Below, piece by piece: positions 1 to 9,516 of a DNA stretch of 64,000 bases. The first letter of the stretch is position 1, and every line of letters begins with the position of its first letter. Origin of the DNA: Flavipsychrobacter sp. Its GTDB lineage: Bacteria; Bacteroidota; Bacteroidia; Chitinophagales; Chitinophagaceae. The notes below the pieces were generated by a model that did not search any database, was not told the DNA's origin, and saw nothing but the letters and a program-made list of their open reading frames with translations. A program made the position numbers and the translations under genes. The stretch is from contig JAEUVX010000004.1 in assembly GCA_016786615.1 (NCBI GenBank), positions 124,001-188,000 of the forward strand, written 5' to 3'.

Positions 1-555
1 CTTATTAATCATGGCCTGTACATCATTGCCATACAACTGCTCGAAAGCAAGTTTCAGTTCCGTATCAAAAGTATTGTAAGCGTAATATTGCAATACCCGC
101 TTGCCTATATAATTGCCGCTGCCTTCATCGCCCGCTATAAAGCCAAGTGATGGTTTCTGTTCGGCTATTTTTTTACCATTGTAGTAGCAGCAATTGCTAC
201 CGGTGCCCAATATGCTCACCATCCCTTTATTATCGCCGCAGAGTGCCCTTGCCGCCGCCATCATATCACTCTCTACATCCACTTTTGCAATACCGAAGTG
301 TTTTTTCAGTATCGTAGCCAGTTCTTTTTGTTTTGCTGCACTGCCTGCCCCTGCGCCGTAATAAGCTACAGCATCTGCATGGTGTTTTTTAGGGTTCCAT
401 TTCAGTTCTGATTGCAGCAGGTGCATTATTTCTTCCTTGCTTTGCAGATGCGGGTTGATGCCGCCGGTGCTGAAGTGCTGGGGCTTCTTGCCCTTTGCCA
501 GCAAGCACCAATCAGTTTTGGTGGAGCCGCTTTCTACTAGGAGTATGGAAGGCAT
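1..555 (-). CDS. BadF/BadG/BcrA/BcrD-type ATPase, N-acetylglucosamine-kinase-like (3' end outside window)
   Basis: A partial gene entering from the left edge; 185 codons are visible, starting at an ATG at 555 and open to base 1. The N-terminus has the actin-like ATPase phosphate-1 loop (VESGSTKTDW, near residues 7-16). A phosphate-2-like segment (SILGTGSNCCYY) and GDEGSGNYIGKRVL follow, as in BadF/BadG/BcrA/BcrD ATPases and eukaryote-like N-acetylglucosamine kinases. In Bacteroidota these proteins usually phosphorylate amino sugars recycled from cell wall or chitin, but the substrate cannot be read here. The gene is divergent from the S41 protease, with 135 bases between them. Family assignment is fairly sure; the sugar is inference. 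Confidence 0.8.
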   Translation of the reverse strand, partial: MPSILLVESGSTKTDWCLLAKGKKPQHFSTGGINPHLQSKEEIMHLLQSELKWNPKKHHADAVAYYGAGAGSAAKQKELATILKKHFGIAKVDVESDMMAAARALCGDNKGMVSILGTGSNCCYYNGKKIAEQKPSLGFIAGDEGSGNYIGKRVLQYYAYNTFDTELKLAFEQLYGNDVQAMINK

Positions 556-664
556 AACGGGATATTTGATACAAAAATGCAGCATCAATCCTCATTTTCC
601 TAATACTGTTTTGTTAATAGTATATGCTCATCGAATAAGTTTATTATTTAATCATTAAATGCGC

Positions 665-672
665 CTAACTTT
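665..672 (+). promoter_or_regulatory. Putative -7 box of the S41 protease gene
   Basis: TAACTTTG matches the Bacteroidota -7 consensus TAnnTTTG and lies 18 bases before the ATG at 691, giving a short leader. No clear -33 element was found. Position and consensus are the only evidence. Confidence 0.45.
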
Positions 673-690
673 GCCCATCTTTTTTGGTAA

Positions 691-2343
691 ATGGACGGTA
701 AGCAATCGGGTGGGTTTAAAGTTTGGACACCCCTGTTTTTTTCGGTAGTAATGGTGGGTGGCATGGCGCTGGGTTTCAACCTGCGCGATACCCTGCGTGG
801 CAAACGCGACCTGCAGACCGTAATACAACGCAACGACAGGCTGGAGCAGATTATAGATCTGGTAAACGAAAAATACGTTGACAGCGTAAACAGCGACGAC
901 TTGTACAAAGACGCTGTTGAGGGCATCCTCAGCCATCTGGACCCGCATACCATTTACATACCCGCAGACGAACTTGAAGATGTGAATCAGGATCTTGAAG
1001 GTAGTTTCTACGGGATAGGTGTAGAGTTTTTTGTATTCGACGATACCATCAATGTAACATCTGTAATACCCGGTGGCCCTGCCGAGAAAGCAGGCATCGT
1101 AACAGGTGATAAAATAGTACGTGTAGGCGACAGCACCGTTGCAGGAAAGCACATACCCAGCGATAATGTTATTAAGATGCTGAAAGGCAGGCTTAACACA
1201 AAAGTAACCGTAACGCTGAAGGAACCCGTTAATAATACACTGAAACAACTGACCATTACCCGTGGCGAAATACCGGTGTACAGCGTGGATGCCAACCTGA
1301 TGCTGGACAGCAAAACAGGCTACATAAAAATCAACCGCTTCAGCGCTACTACTTACGATGAGTTTGCCCGCGCACTGAAAGGGTTGAAAAACAGCGGTAT
1401 GGAACAACTGGTGATAGATGTACGCCAGAACCCAGGCGGCTATCTGGAAGCTGCGCAACATATTGTTGACGAACTGCTTGAAGGGGATAAGCTGATAGTA
1501 TATACACAAGGGTTGCACAACAAACGAACCGACTATAAAACAAATGGCAGGAATACATTTGAAAAAGGTAAAATTGCTGTGTTGGTAGATGAAGGTTCGG
1601 CATCGGCGAGCGAAATACTGGCAGGTGCGGTGCAGGACTGGGACAGGGGCATAGTAGTAGGCCGTCGTAGCTTTGGCAAGGGCCTTGTGCAGGAGCAATA
1701 CGAAATGAATGACGGCGCTGCCATACGCCTGACGGTTGCTAAATACTATACACCATCGGGGCGCAGCATACAACGCTCTTACAAAAACGGGCGCGATGCT
1801 TATGAAGAAGATTTCATCAAGCGTTTTGAACACGATGTACTGAAAGGCAACGACACCACACTGACGGAAGATACTACCCGCTACTATACTGCCAACAAAC
1901 GATTGGTGTATGGTGGTGGCGGCATCAAGCCCGATGTGTTTGTGCCATTTGATACGGCAAGGCTAACGCCGGGGCTCAGCAATATGATGTATAGCGAGGA
2001 TGCACGCCGTGTGGTGTGGAACTACTATATGCGCCACCGCGAAGCATTGCTGCAATACAAAAACGTAGCTGCATACAGCACCGGCTATACTGCCGATGAA
2101 CTGGTGGCAGACTTCCTGAAAATGCAGGACCCTACCTTCCGCCGTGCGGTAGAGCGTGTACTGCGCAATAAGACCAATTATAGTTTCTTCCGTATGCAGC
2201 TGAAAGCGCAGCTGGCACGTATATTATACCGCAGCAATGGTTATTATGCCATCACTACATGGGATGATGATGTGATACGCCGCGCGGTAGAAACGATGAA
2301 CAGCACCCGCTACTCAACCATCATAGGCAGGCAGGGCTTCTAA
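691..2343 (+). CDS. S41 family C-terminal processing peptidase (CtpA/Prc-like)
   Basis: A 550-residue serine protease anchored by one N-terminal membrane segment (about residues 12-30), so the rest should be periplasmic. A PDZ domain occupies roughly residues 85-170 and is expected to bind C-termini of substrates. The catalytic core follows: GSASASE places the nucleophile at Ser305, and GRRSFGKG places the general base at Lys330; the 25-residue spacing equals that of E. coli Tsp. The ~220 residues after the core are longer than in minimal CtpA but usual for Bacteroidota homologues. Family role: processing or degrading envelope proteins. Its last 30 bases overlap the convergent gene at 2314-2757. 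Confidence 0.92.
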   Translation: MDGKQSGGFKVWTPLFFSVVMVGGMALGFNLRDTLRGKRDLQTVIQRNDRLEQIIDLVNEKYVDSVNSDDLYKDAVEGILSHLDPHTIYIPADELEDVNQDLEGSFYGIGVEFFVFDDTINVTSVIPGGPAEKAGIVTGDKIVRVGDSTVAGKHIPSDNVIKMLKGRLNTKVTVTLKEPVNNTLKQLTITRGEIPVYSVDANLMLDSKTGYIKINRFSATTYDEFARALKGLKNSGMEQLVIDVRQNPGGYLEAAQHIVDELLEGDKLIVYTQGLHNKRTDYKTNGRNTFEKGKIAVLVDEGSASASEILAGAVQDWDRGIVVGRRSFGKGLVQEQYEMNDGAAIRLTVAKYYTPSGRSIQRSYKNGRDAYEEDFIKRFEHDVLKGNDTTLTEDTTRYYTANKRLVYGGGGIKPDVFVPFDTARLTPGLSNMMYSEDARRVVWNYYMRHREALLQYKNVAAYSTGYTADELVADFLKMQDPTFRRAVERVLRNKTNYSFFRMQLKAQLARILYRSNGYYAITTWDDDVIRRAVETMNSTRYSTIIGRQGF

Positions 2344-2757
2344 CCATTTTATATTTGTGATATCTCCCGCATCGGCACAAAAGAGCTGATGCCCGTTGCA
2401 TAGTAGCCAATACCGGCACTGTAGTGTATTGTGGTATTGCAGCAACTGGTTCAGCGTGGCTTCGGTTATCATTACCTCCGGTGCTTTGCACTCTGCCAGC
2501 AGCCAGGGTTTATGTTCGCGGTTATATACTACAATATCAAAACGCTTGGTGAGTGTGCCCAGTGTCAGTTGTTTTTCTACGGCTATCAGTGCGGGCGGGT
2601 AGTGCAGCGTTTGAATAAGGTATTGCAGCAGGTATTGGCGCACATGCTCTTCGGGTGTCAGTATAATCCACTTTCGGCGTATAGGGTCGTACACCTGTGT
2701 TTTACCATCCTCTTTGCGAAGCTGTAATTGTATGCCTGAAAAATCTGCGGTAATCAT
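2314..2757 (-). CDS. Type I restriction HsdR N-terminal-like (HSDR_N_2) nuclease-fold protein
   Basis: A 147-residue stand-alone protein resembling the N-terminal domain of type I restriction R subunits. The PD-(D/E)xK-like signature is visible: RFDIVVYNREHKPWLLAECK, with the Asp, Glu and Lys in the expected order, followed by a Gln-Tyr helix (NQLLQYHNTL). No helicase or methylase genes are nearby, so this is not a restriction system. Small orphan versions are widespread in Bacteroidota and their function is unknown. It converges on the S41 protease gene and overlaps its 3' end by 30 bases. Starts at an ATG at 2757. Confidence 0.8.
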   Translation of the reverse strand: MITADFSGIQLQLRKEDGKTQVYDPIRRKWIILTPEEHVRQYLLQYLIQTLHYPPALIAVEKQLTLGTLTKRFDIVVYNREHKPWLLAECKAPEVMITEATLNQLLQYHNTLQCRYWLLCNGHQLFCADAGDITNIKWLEALPAYDG

Positions 2758-2848
2758 TTGTAGGGGTCAAAAGTAAATATTCGGCAGCAAAACAATGGCA
2801 TCATTAATTGGCACAGGCTTTGCAGCGATAAGCATAAATTTTACACAC

Positions 2849-3361
2849 TTGAAACACACTATATACCTGTTTGTAGTTATTGCCTTATTAGCTGCCTGTA
2901 AAAAAGATAATGATAAAGGCATTAACGATAATACACCCCCTGCTGCCAATGGAGGCAGTGGCAATGGTGGTGGCTCAGGCACTGCAATGAACGGGACTGC
3001 GAAAACCTACGGTGTGTATGATGGATATATGACCTACCATAGTTATAAGACAGTGAATGGCGCTACAACAACCAAAGACTCTGCTTTTGCAACCAATATC
3101 ATCGTTACACAACATACAGACGATTCTATAGCTGTGGCGCTCAACTGCTGCTTTAGTAACCCATTCCGTTTGTATTACGCGGGGCATTATATATCAAACG
3201 GGTGGAGTTTTATGAGCCATCCAGGTGGTACGGAATACCGGTTTAAATACAACCCCGATACCGACAGTGCCACATTCTACTTCAATACATACAGTACGAA
3301 TTATACAACGCCCGTTAATGCCAGCGGGTACACTTATTCTTTTGCGGGTAAGAAGCAGTAA
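2849..3361 (+). CDS. Predicted lipoprotein of unknown function
   Basis: About 170 residues. Starting at the TTG at 2849 gives a typical lipoprotein signal: MKHTIYLFVVIALLAACKK, with the lipobox Cys after LLAA. An in-frame ATG at 2795 would add 18 residues not typical of a signal peptide, so the TTG start is preferred but unproven. A Gly/Asn/Ser-rich linker follows, then a domain with repeated aromatic strands (MTYHSYK, YRFKYNPDTDSATFYFNTYS) suggesting a small beta-sandwich. No family recognised. The 3' end abuts the convergent secreted protein gene at 3362. Confidence 0.65.
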   Translation: MKHTIYLFVVIALLAACKKDNDKGINDNTPPAANGGSGNGGGSGTAMNGTAKTYGVYDGYMTYHSYKTVNGATTTKDSAFATNIIVTQHTDDSIAVALNCCFSNPFRLYYAGHYISNGWSFMSHPGGTEYRFKYNPDTDSATFYFNTYSTNYTTPVNASGYTYSFAGKKQ

Positions 3362-4918
3362 TTAATTACTGCAAAGGATGATTTTTTGGATTAGCTCTTT
3401 GCCCGAGGTGTTTATTTTCAGGATATATATACCACTGTGCCGATTGGAAATGTCTATAGTATGATGTGACTGAAAAGTACCTGACGATAATAAACGCCCG
3501 CTGATATCGGTCAATGAAAATGTACCCTGAATATTGTCGGAAGATGTGATGTAAACAATCCCGGTTGTAATTGCAGGATAAGCTTTGATATTTGCAACAG
3601 TATTGACCGAAGTAGGATTGATATGGAGTGTACTGTCTGTAAGGGTTACAAGCCAATAGTCATTCAAACCGATGTAGGATGTTGCATCACCACCAGTTCC
3701 GTTTGACTGGCCGGCAAGTGTTATGGTTCCATTGCTGTTTATTACTGCAGCACAGGCATTTTCAACCATATTTGTACCGAGTACTTTTTGCCAGTTCTTT
3801 ACGCCCGATTCAGAGATATTTATCACCCAGCAATCATCTGTATATCCCGAACCATGCAGCCCGCTTACATCGTTGTCATTAGAGCGTGTGCCACCGGAGA
3901 TAACGTACCCGTCAGTTGTTGCAGTTATGGTATTCCCTTCATCGTCTTTTGTACCACCGTAGGTCTTTTGCCATAATATATTTCCTGTTTTGTTGGTCTT
4001 TACAACCCACAGGTCATACCCGCCGATGTTGTTTGTTACATCTGCATCGGCAGATTTGGTGCTGCCTGTAAATATATAGCCGTTATCATCGGTTCGTATA
4101 ATAGATTTTCCTTCGTCGCTGCTACTGCCTCCGTAGTTTTTCTGCCAGTTGAGGTTGCCGTTTTGCGATAGGTTGATAACCCAAACATCGGTAAAGCCTT
4201 TGTTGTTGGTTACATCGCCATTTGTAGAGCTTGAATACCCTATTACAGTATAGCTGTTGTCTGCTCCGGCAATGATTTGTTTTGCAATATCAACATAATT
4301 GCCACCATAAGATTTCTGCCATTGTATGCTACCATTGCCATCTGTTTTAAGAACCCAGAAGTTCATGATGTCTGTATTGCCTGTTGCATCGCCGTCAGTA
4401 GAATTGGTATATCCTGCAACCAGGTAGCCGCCATCATTTGTTTGAATGCAGGAATATGCTTTGTCATCATCGCTGCCACCGTATGTTTGTTGCCATAGCA
4501 TATTGCCGGTGCTATCCGTTTTTATACACCATATATCTGTAATGCCTTTGTTTGTGGTTATATCTTTATCGTTGGATGTAGTGTAGCCTGCAATGAAGTA
4601 ACCGCCGTCTGCTGTCTGAATGATGCAGCTGCCAACATCGCTTTTACTGCCGCCATAGTTTTTTTGCCATAGCATATTACCAATGCTGTCAGTTTTTACA
4701 AGCCATACATCATCTATACCATTATTGCCGGTAAGGCTGCCATCTGCCGAAGCCGATGAGCCACATATTACATATCCGTTGTCTTGAGTCTTTATCAGCG
4801 ATTTAGGGTAGTCGTCTTTTAAGCCACCATACTTTGCCTGCCATTTTATTTTTTTGTGTTGTGCCTGCGTAAGGGTTGCAGCGAAGAGGAATAAAAAGAT
4901 TATAGCAGACCGGTACAT
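3362..4918 (-). CDS. T9SS-sorted secreted repeat protein (WQKxYGG beta-propeller-like)
   Basis: A 518-residue secreted protein. The N-terminus is a cleavable signal peptide (MYRSAIIFLFLFAATLTQAQ). The body is about eight imperfect repeats of ~50 residues, each built on WQKxYGGSxxDxG, DGGYxxxGYTxSxDGD and DxWVxKTDxxGNxxW, a pattern expected to form beta-propeller blades. The last ~75 residues are a type A T9SS sorting domain (SLTDISGRLLSSG ... GIYILKINTSGKELIQKIIL). It should cross the outer membrane by T9SS and stay on the surface or be released. The gene at 56576 has related repeats but is a lipoprotein. Substrate unknown. Confidence 0.85.
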   Translation of the reverse strand: MYRSAIIFLFLFAATLTQAQHKKIKWQAKYGGLKDDYPKSLIKTQDNGYVICGSSASADGSLTGNNGIDDVWLVKTDSIGNMLWQKNYGGSKSDVGSCIIQTADGGYFIAGYTTSNDKDITTNKGITDIWCIKTDSTGNMLWQQTYGGSDDDKAYSCIQTNDGGYLVAGYTNSTDGDATGNTDIMNFWVLKTDGNGSIQWQKSYGGNYVDIAKQIIAGADNSYTVIGYSSSTNGDVTNNKGFTDVWVINLSQNGNLNWQKNYGGSSSDEGKSIIRTDDNGYIFTGSTKSADADVTNNIGGYDLWVVKTNKTGNILWQKTYGGTKDDEGNTITATTDGYVISGGTRSNDNDVSGLHGSGYTDDCWVINISESGVKNWQKVLGTNMVENACAAVINSNGTITLAGQSNGTGGDATSYIGLNDYWLVTLTDSTLHINPTSVNTVANIKAYPAITTGIVYITSSDNIQGTFSLTDISGRLLSSGTFQSHHTIDISNRHSGIYILKINTSGKELIQKIILCSN

Positions 4919-5046
4919 ATTCTTGCTTTACATAGTGTATATGTAATATAGTGTATTTAAATAATGAATAACATAGTTTAATGATACATTGAAGCGTACT
5001 CATGCAGGTTTTTACTTTTTCATGAGATAGCACCACCTGAAAAAGC

Positions 5047-5070
5047 TCCCCTCCTGTTTTTAGGAGGGGA
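5047..5070. other. GC-rich hairpin in the leader of the 4918 gene
   Basis: TCCCCTCC and GGAGGGGA form an 8-bp perfect stem around an 8-base loop. On the minus strand it is followed by a short T-rich stretch (GCTTTTTC) and lies about 130 bases upstream of the ATG at 4918. It could be an attenuator-like element or the end of an unseen small RNA. It sits between divergent genes, so it is not the terminator of a recognised gene. Confidence 0.35.
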
Positions 5071-5189
5071 TATTGGCGAAGATATGCGAAGCTTATCGTT
5101 GCCAATCGGGGTGGTTATACTCGCGCAGTGCATATACACTAATAAATAACACCTATCCCCCCACCCAACATTACCACCCTCAAAATTGT

Positions 5190-5197
5190 TAGATTTG
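5190..5197 (+). promoter_or_regulatory. Putative -7 box of uvrA
   Basis: TAGATTTG matches TAnnTTTG and ends 11 bases before the uvrA ATG at 5209, implying a very short leader. No LexA-like operator was recognised beside it. Confidence 0.45.
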
Positions 5198-5208
5198 CTA
5201 TCTCCTTT

Positions 5209-8025
5209 ATGGCAAAGAAAGCAACGGCAATCAGCAACGATTTATATACAATTGAAAACCTGCACCGCGATGATGACAGCATCTTCATCAAAGGGGCGCG
5301 TACGCACAACCTGAAGAATGTAGATGTGGCCATCCCGCGCAATAAGCTGGTGGTGGTAACGGGTGTGAGTGGTAGCGGCAAGAGCAGCCTCACGATGGAT
5401 ACGCTCTTTGCCGAAGGGCAACGTCGCTATGCGGAAAGCCTGAGCGCATACGCACGCCAGTTTCTGATGCGTATGGATAAACCCGATGTGGATTATATAC
5501 GCGGTATTTGCCCTGCAATAGCAATAGAACAGAAAGTAACCACACGCACGCCACGCAGTACCGTCGGTAGTATGACGGAGATATACGATTACCTGCGTTT
5601 ACTCTTTGCACGTATCGGTAAAACATATTCGCCCGTTAGTGGCAATGAGGTGAAGAAAGACAGCGTGAGCGATGTGGTAGATGCCGTACAGAAACTACCG
5701 CACGGTACTAAGGTGCAAATCATCGTGCCGCTTGTGACCCGCTACGGACGTAGTGTGAACGAGGAGCTGAACATACTGCTGCAAAAAGGCTTCAGCCGTG
5801 TACATGCCAAAGGAGAAGACAAACCGATACGTATAGAAGAAGTACTAAGCGACGATGTGCAACTACCAAAGAAAGACATCTTCCTGCTGATAGACCGTAT
5901 CGTTACCAAAGATTTTGACGAGGACGATATGCATCGCCTTGCCGATAGTATCCAGACAGCTTTTTACGAAAGTGAAGGTGAATGTACACTGGAGATAGAC
6001 GGTAAAAAGATACTGCACTTCAACAATCGTTTTGAAGCTGATGGTATAGTGTTTGAAGAGCCATCGCCCAATTTGTTTTCGTTCAACAATCCGTATGGTG
6101 CATGCCCGCAATGCGAAGGCTTCGGGCAGGTGCTGGGGCTGGATGAAGACCTTGTGATACCTGATAAAAGACTGAGTGTATATGAAGGTGCTGTAGCACC
6201 GTGGAAGGGTGAGAAGATGAGCGAATGGCAGGCATCGTTTATACGCGGTGCTGTGAAGTACGACTTCCCCATCCACAAACCCATCATGGACCTGAACGAG
6301 AGCGAACTGGAATTGCTTTGGGAAGGCAACAGCAAAGTAAACGGCATCCGCGATTTCTTTGCGATGGTAGAGCAGAACCTGTACAAAGTGCAGTATCGTG
6401 TTATGCAGGCACGTTATCGCGGGCGTACTACATGCCCCAGTTGCCGCAGTATGCGCCTGCGTAAAGAAGCGTTTTATGTAAAGATAGCCGACCATCATAT
6501 AGGCAACCTGATGATGATGCCCGCAAGCGACCTTGCGCAGTGGTTCGATAAACTGAAACTGAACGAACACGATATGCAGATAGCCAAGCGCATATTGCTG
6601 GAAATAAATCAACGCATGAAAACCCTGCTGGATGTAGGCCTCGGCTACCTGACACTGAACCGCCTTGCCAATACACTGAGTGGCGGTGAGAGCCAGCGCA
6701 TACAGCTTACAAAATTTCTTGGCAGCAATCTTACAGACTCGTTATATATTCTCGATGAGCCGAGCATTGGTTTGCACAGTCGTGATACAGAGCGATTGAT
6801 AAACGTACTGAAAAACCTGCGCGACCTTGGCAATACCGTAGTAGTGGTAGAGCACGATGAGATGATGATGCGCGAGGCTGATTATATTATAGATATGGGG
6901 CCGCTTGCCAGCCACCTTGGTGGTGAGGTAGTAGCGGCAGGGCCGTACAAAGAGCTGATAAAAAACAAGATGAGCCTTACGGGGCAATACCTGAGTGGTG
7001 CTATGGAGATAGAAGTGCCTGCCACCAAACGACAACCAAAGGGTAGCATACGCCTGGAGGGTTGCCGTCAGCACAACCTGAAAGATGTGAATGCAGACTT
7101 TCCGCTGAATGTGATGTGTGTGGTAACGGGGGTGAGTGGTAGCGGTAAAACTACACTTGTGAAATCGACACTGTACCCAGCGCTGATGAAACATTTTGGT
7201 GAAGGTGTAGAACGCCCCGGTGTACATAAATATCTTGGTGGCGATATCAACCGCATAGCGCATGTAGAAATGATAGACCAGAACCCGATTGGTAAATCAT
7301 CGCGCAGCAACCCCGTTACTTATATCAAAGCATGGGACGAAGTGCGCAAGCTGTTTGCAAAACAACAGCTATCAAAAATGCGCGGCTTTGCAGAGAAACA
7401 TTTTTCCTTCAATACAGATGGTGGCAGGTGCGATACCTGCAAGGGTGATGGTGAGGTGATTGTAGAAATGCAATTCCTTGCAGATGTACACTTGCTCTGC
7501 GAAAGCTGCAAGGGCAAACGCTTTAAAGACGAAGTGCTGGAAGTAACCTACCGTACCAAGAGTGTGTTTGATGTACTGGAGATGAGTGTTGATGAAGCCA
7601 TCGAATTCTTCAAAGACGAAAAGAAAATAGCAACTGCATTGCAACCGCTTAGCGATGTGGGCCTCGGTTATGTGAAGTTGGGACAAAGCAGCGATACCCT
7701 GAGTGGTGGTGAGGCACAGCGTGTAAAACTGGCATCATTCCTGGGCAAGGGTGCAGCAAAAGAAAAAGTGCTCTTTATATTCGATGAGCCTACAACGGGT
7801 TTGCATTTTCACGATATCAAAAAACTACTGGCATCGTTTGATGCACTGATAACGCAGGGGCATAGTATATTGGTAATAGAACATAACACAGATGTAATAA
7901 AGTGTGCTGATTGGGTGATAGACATGGGCTCCGAAGGTGGTGCCGGTGGCGGCAATCTGCTATACGCAGGCCCACCCGAAGGCTTGAAGAAAGTAAAGGA
8001 GAGTTATACGGGGAAGTATATGTAA
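5209..8025 (+). CDS. uvrA: UvrABC excinuclease subunit A
   Basis: A 938-residue full-length UvrA, the damage-recognition ATPase of nucleotide excision repair, which loads UvrB on DNA. Two ABC ATPase modules are present: Walker A GVSGSGKSS at residues 52-60 and GVSGSGKTT at about 641-649, each with its ABC signature (LSGGESQRI and LSGGEAQRV) and Walker B (LYILDEPSIGLH and LFIFDEPTTGLH). Zinc-binding cysteine pairs are seen at CPQC and CPSC in the first half and at CDTC...CESC in the second. It is monocistronic in appearance, with no other uvr gene in view. Length and motifs are those of a canonical UvrA. Confidence 0.98.
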   Translation: MAKKATAISNDLYTIENLHRDDDSIFIKGARTHNLKNVDVAIPRNKLVVVTGVSGSGKSSLTMDTLFAEGQRRYAESLSAYARQFLMRMDKPDVDYIRGICPAIAIEQKVTTRTPRSTVGSMTEIYDYLRLLFARIGKTYSPVSGNEVKKDSVSDVVDAVQKLPHGTKVQIIVPLVTRYGRSVNEELNILLQKGFSRVHAKGEDKPIRIEEVLSDDVQLPKKDIFLLIDRIVTKDFDEDDMHRLADSIQTAFYESEGECTLEIDGKKILHFNNRFEADGIVFEEPSPNLFSFNNPYGACPQCEGFGQVLGLDEDLVIPDKRLSVYEGAVAPWKGEKMSEWQASFIRGAVKYDFPIHKPIMDLNESELELLWEGNSKVNGIRDFFAMVEQNLYKVQYRVMQARYRGRTTCPSCRSMRLRKEAFYVKIADHHIGNLMMMPASDLAQWFDKLKLNEHDMQIAKRILLEINQRMKTLLDVGLGYLTLNRLANTLSGGESQRIQLTKFLGSNLTDSLYILDEPSIGLHSRDTERLINVLKNLRDLGNTVVVVEHDEMMMREADYIIDMGPLASHLGGEVVAAGPYKELIKNKMSLTGQYLSGAMEIEVPATKRQPKGSIRLEGCRQHNLKDVNADFPLNVMCVVTGVSGSGKTTLVKSTLYPALMKHFGEGVERPGVHKYLGGDINRIAHVEMIDQNPIGKSSRSNPVTYIKAWDEVRKLFAKQQLSKMRGFAEKHFSFNTDGGRCDTCKGDGEVIVEMQFLADVHLLCESCKGKRFKDEVLEVTYRTKSVFDVLEMSVDEAIEFFKDEKKIATALQPLSDVGLGYVKLGQSSDTLSGGEAQRVKLASFLGKGAAKEKVLFIFDEPTTGLHFHDIKKLLASFDALITQGHSILVIEHNTDVIKCADWVIDMGSEGGAGGGNLLYAGPPEGLKKVKESYTGKYM

Positions 8026-8072
8026 GTTTAGGAAGTAGTACCTTCCATACATTACCCTTATTTGAAAATATT

Positions 8073-8624
8073 ATGATTCAAAAAGACAGACTGTATAACT
8101 TTTTCATTATTGCTACACGTTTATGGCTGGCATATATACTTATTGATTATGGTTGGGCAAAATTGACTGGTACTCAATTTGGAGTTACTACACATGAATT
8201 AAATACGCCGTTAAAAGATTTAAGTTTGTTCAGACTATCATGGTATTTAGCAGACCATGAGCCATTTAAATCCTTTATTGGCATCTCTCAATTAGTTGCC
8301 GGTGGGCTACTAATCTTTCGACGAACATGCATTATTGGTGCATTAGTTTCAATACCTATCTGGTTAAATATTCTTATGTGGGATATTACATTTATGGGTT
8401 TGGCTAGCCCTTTTACATTCAGGATTATTTATTATTTGATATTAACTGGTCTTATTCTACTTCATTATAAGCATTACACAACAGCGGCAATTAAAAGTAG
8501 TTTACCTGGCAAAAACAGAACGTACCAGTATCCATTTTGGTCGTATTTATTATTACCGGTTATTGGCATTGCAATTGAGTTATTGCCTGGTTTAATCAGG
8601 TTTTTCACGCAACCTCTTAAATAG
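8073..8624 (+). CDS. DoxX-like multi-pass membrane protein
   Basis: 183 residues from an ATG at 8073; a longer frame exists upstream but would overlap the end of uvrA. At least four hydrophobic segments are visible (for example FIIATRLWLAYILIDYGWAK, GISQLVAGGLLIF and IIYYLILTGLILLHY). The first helix with its Tyr/Trp-Ala-Lys pattern resembles DoxX/SURF4-type proteins. Function unknown; membership is inferred from hydropathy pattern and the first-helix motif. It ends two bases before the cupin gene, so the two may be co-transcribed. Confidence 0.6.
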   Translation: MIQKDRLYNFFIIATRLWLAYILIDYGWAKLTGTQFGVTTHELNTPLKDLSLFRLSWYLADHEPFKSFIGISQLVAGGLLIFRRTCIIGALVSIPIWLNILMWDITFMGLASPFTFRIIYYLILTGLILLHYKHYTTAAIKSSLPGKNRTYQYPFWSYLLLPVIGIAIELLPGLIRFFTQPLK

Positions 8625-8626
8625 TT

Positions 8627-8986
8627 ATGCACAAAATAAACATCACCGAAAAACTGGCATTGTTTGCCGAACACTGGAGCCCCAAAATTGTGGGCGAGCT
8701 GAATGGTCAGCACGTAAAGCTTGCAAAACTCAAAGGGGAATTTGTGTGGCACAAGCACGATGCAGAGGATGAAATGTTCCTTGTCATAAAAGGCAGCTTT
8801 CGTATGGAATACAGAGATAAAACCATTGTGCTGAATGAAGGTGAATTTCTGATAGTACCCAAAGGGGTAGAGCACCGCCCTGTGGCAGACGAGGAAGTAA
8901 GCATCATGCTGTTTGAACCTGCATCAACACTCAACACAGGCGATGCCGAGAGTGAGTTGACTAAGCACAAGCTTGATTGGATATAG
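8627..8986 (+). CDS. Single-domain cupin protein
   Basis: 119 residues forming one cupin barrel. Motif 1 appears as FVWHKHDAEDEMFLVIKGSFRME, with the His-x-His and Glu metal ligands, and motif 2 as GEFLIVPKGVEHRPVA, with the final His. Small cupins of this type are usually cytoplasmic metal-binding proteins whose reaction cannot be predicted from sequence. It starts two bases after the DoxX-like gene, which suggests a two-gene operon. Confidence 0.85.
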   Translation: MHKINITEKLALFAEHWSPKIVGELNGQHVKLAKLKGEFVWHKHDAEDEMFLVIKGSFRMEYRDKTIVLNEGEFLIVPKGVEHRPVADEEVSIMLFEPASTLNTGDAESELTKHKLDWI

Positions 8987-9160
8987 TTTTCGCCCTAAAT
9001 AGTACACGTAAATTTAATATATGGCTATTTTACAGGTTGATATATAAATAGTATATTGCGCAGTAATTGCCCCTGTTAGATACCCATCCATGTTGCATGT
9101 TTTGGTTGAGAGAGATAAATGATACCGAGTGTCATTTACAAAACGAACAACATCCTTTGT

Positions 9161-9460
9161 ATGACAGCTATTATGAACGACACACCTCTTGTACACAACG
9201 AGGCGGGACACAGATTTGAAATGCATATTGATGGCTACACGCCATTTATGGAATACAGCCGTACCGGCAATATGCTTATCATTGCACACACAGAAGTACC
9301 TACACAGCTTGAAGGGCGCGGCATTGGTAAGATGCTGGCCGAAAAAGTATTTGCTTATGTAGAAGAACAGGGCTGGAAGATTATTCCGCTTTGTCCGTTT
9401 GCAAGCTCTTACATCAAGCGCCACCCAGAGTGGGACAGGATAGTACACCACGTGCTGTAG
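9161..9460 (+). CDS. Small GNAT-family N-acetyltransferase (YjdJ/Gtn-like)
   Basis: About 95-99 residues depending on the start (ATG at 9161 or 9173; the frame is open upstream to 9119). It carries the compact acetyl-CoA-binding motif QLEGRGIGKMLAEKVFAYVEEQGW and the family-typical C-terminal signature PLCPFASSYIKRHPEW. These short GNAT proteins are fold-complete but lack the N-terminal extension of larger members; substrates are unknown. Stand-alone gene on the plus strand. Confidence 0.85.
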   Translation: MTAIMNDTPLVHNEAGHRFEMHIDGYTPFMEYSRTGNMLIIAHTEVPTQLEGRGIGKMLAEKVFAYVEEQGWKIIPLCPFASSYIKRHPEWDRIVHHVL

Positions 9461-9516
9461 AACACACCACTGTTTTTGCGGATTGATTGTATCTTTAGTA
9501 AGCTGATATATGGCTT

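Noticed and set aside
655-1833. Long minus-strand reading frame of 392 codons
   Set aside because: Antisense to the S41 protease, with Cys/Tyr/His-rich composition typical of a shadow frame.
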